From NCBI GenBank assembly GCA_031258375.1, contig JAIRMX010000067.1:1-6197 (forward strand): a stretch of DNA of 6,197 bases, written 5' to 3'. Both the position numbers and the translations under genes were made by a program. The notes beneath the pieces are model-generated. The model was not told the origin of the DNA, ran no database searches, and saw only the letters and a program-made list of their open reading frames with translations. Below are positions 5,558 to 6,197 of the stretch, in pieces. Every line of letters starts with the position of its first letter. Positions within the stretch are counted from its first letter, which is position 1. Origin of the DNA: Elusimicrobiota bacterium (GTDB lineage Bacteria; Elusimicrobiota; Elusimicrobia; Elusimicrobiales; Elusimicrobiaceae).

Positions 5558-6034
5558 TTATTCTCTACAATTTTGCCAAACGCCGTTTTTATATGTTGAT
5601 GGTTTTGTCATACCAATGTGATTGCAAATATATTCATAATCGTTATCGTTTCTCCAGCAACATACGTGCGTAGTAACTTTGCCTTGTTCATTGCGAAAAA
5701 AATATACCGCGTATTTTTCATCCCATGGTAATCTAAAAAAAGAAAAAAGGCGGTATGCAAAATATTTGGTATCATTTCTATGGTTAGGAACGTTCCTTGT
5801 GCCGGGTATAGTTATATCCAAGTCTTCCAAAGTATCAGGGTTCTTCCCATGTTGTAAAATATAAAGCTCTGATGCCTGGAGAATATTTTTTTGTATTATG
5901 AAGGCCTCGCTAACAAGAGCTTTCTCAACGGCTTTTTGGTATTGCGGCAAAGCTATGGCGGCGAGAATTCCAATAATAACTACGACTACAAGCATTTCAA
6001 TTAAAGTAAACGCTTTTTTGTTTGTGGTGTTCAT
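5558..6034 (-). CDS. Type IV pilin-like protein (intact)
   Basis: This is a prepilin-like protein of 158 residues for a type IV pilus or type II secretion pseudopilus, exported through the inner membrane and processed by prepilin peptidase. The short leader (MNTTNKKA) is followed by FTLIEMLVVVVIIGILAAIA, with Glu at mature position 5 and a hydrophobic N-terminal helix. The residue before the cut is Ala where Gly is the rule. The globular part has four cysteines (C125, C126, C137, C156). An in-frame ATG exists 18 bases upstream, but GGAGG at 6046-6042 lies 7 bases before the ATG at 6034 and actually overlaps the longer version, so 6034 is chosen. It differs from the pilin at 1896-2484 in having a normal short leader with no homopolymer, and in most of its globular domain. 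A minor-pilin or pseudopilin role cannot be separated from a major-pilin role here. Confidence 0.9.
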   Translation of the reverse strand: MNTTNKKAFTLIEMLVVVVIIGILAAIALPQYQKAVEKALVSEAFIIQKNILQASELYILQHGKNPDTLEDLDITIPGTRNVPNHRNDTKYFAYRLFSFFRLPWDEKYAVYFFRNEQGKVTTHVCCWRNDNDYEYICNHIGMTKPSTYKNGVWQNCRE

Positions 6035-6041
6035 GATACTG

Positions 6042-6046
6042 CCTCC
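6042..6046 (-). promoter_or_regulatory. Ribosome binding site deciding the second pilin start
   Basis: GGAGG on the minus strand (6046-6042) is spaced 7 bases from the ATG at 6034. It lies inside the alternative longer reading from 6052, which has no site of its own, so the shorter start is preferred. Confidence 0.75.
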
Positions 6047-6135
6047 GTACATAAAATAAGCCTTTGCATACGCAAAAGCTTTACTATCTTTACTAAACTA
6101 AAACAGTTAAATTTAAAATTGGAAATGAAAGTGAA

Positions 6136-6197
6136 AGCAGAGAATTCTCCCTTTAGTAAAGGGAGCGCCGCTTTGGCGGCGAGGGATTTAATATTGT
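6136..6197. repeat. Modular palindromic intergenic repeat, right copy (inverted)
   Basis: Read on the minus strand it begins near ATATTAAATC (6194-6185), followed by CCTC, a 6-bp GC-rich hairpin (6166-6171/6176-6181, loop TTTG) and the perfect palindrome CTCCCTTTAGTAAAGGGAG (6147-6165, with a one-base centre). It ends in CTGCT (6140-6136). The block order equals that of 1-80, but the insert between the first block and the palindrome is different. The two copies are in opposite orientation. It lies upstream of the second pilin gene and may run past the window edge. Confidence 0.7.

Noticed and set aside
1..6197. CRISPR array, tRNA or rRNA genes, transposase
   Set aside because: No regularly spaced direct repeats, no cloverleaf, no rRNA segments and no transposase-like frame were seen.

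Overview
The window looks like chromosomal DNA from a Gram-negative-type bacterium. My best guess is the Elusimicrobiota (Elusimicrobium/Endomicrobium relatives). The guess rests on short type IV pilin-like genes scattered among housekeeping genes, on their cysteine-containing C-termini, and on many small palindromic intergenic repeats. It is an inference; no sequence search was possible.

Layout. Positions 1-567 hold no convincing protein gene. They contain a modular palindromic repeat at the very edge (1-80), a strongly folded region on the minus strand (about 89-302) that I read as a structured RNA ending in an intrinsic terminator, and a cluster of nested palindromes (338-488). hisS (histidyl-tRNA synthetase) follows on the minus strand at 568-1797. 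A divergent intergenic region carries a good promoter and ribosome binding site for a plus-strand type IV pilin-like gene (1896-2484). That gene is interrupted in its leader by a run of 14 C that leaves it out of frame. Converging on it is a minus-strand, operon-like block: pyrH (UMP kinase), an unrecognised two-membrane-segment protein, frr (ribosome recycling factor) and uppS (undecaprenyl diphosphate synthase). Upstream of pyrH, on the same strand, lies a second, intact pilin-like gene (5558-6034). The window closes with an inverted copy of the edge repeat (about 6136-6197).

Function. hisS, pyrH, frr and uppS are core genes for translation, nucleotide supply and cell-wall lipid carrier synthesis. 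pyrH-frr-uppS is a piece of the widespread rpsB-tsf-pyrH-frr-uppS-cdsA order, with the outer members replaced here by pilin genes. The two pilins would be type IV pilus or type II secretion (pseudo)pilin subunits.

Two observations stand out. (1) The 14-C tract lies in the part of the prepilin that is cut off. It could therefore switch expression ON or OFF by slippage without altering the mature pilin, which is a contingency-locus design. (2) The minus-strand RNA candidate has several stems held together by G-U pairs that form only in the minus orientation, plus a 10-base long-range complementarity between an upstream single strand and the terminator loop, which suggests a pseudoknot. I could not assign it to a known RNA family.
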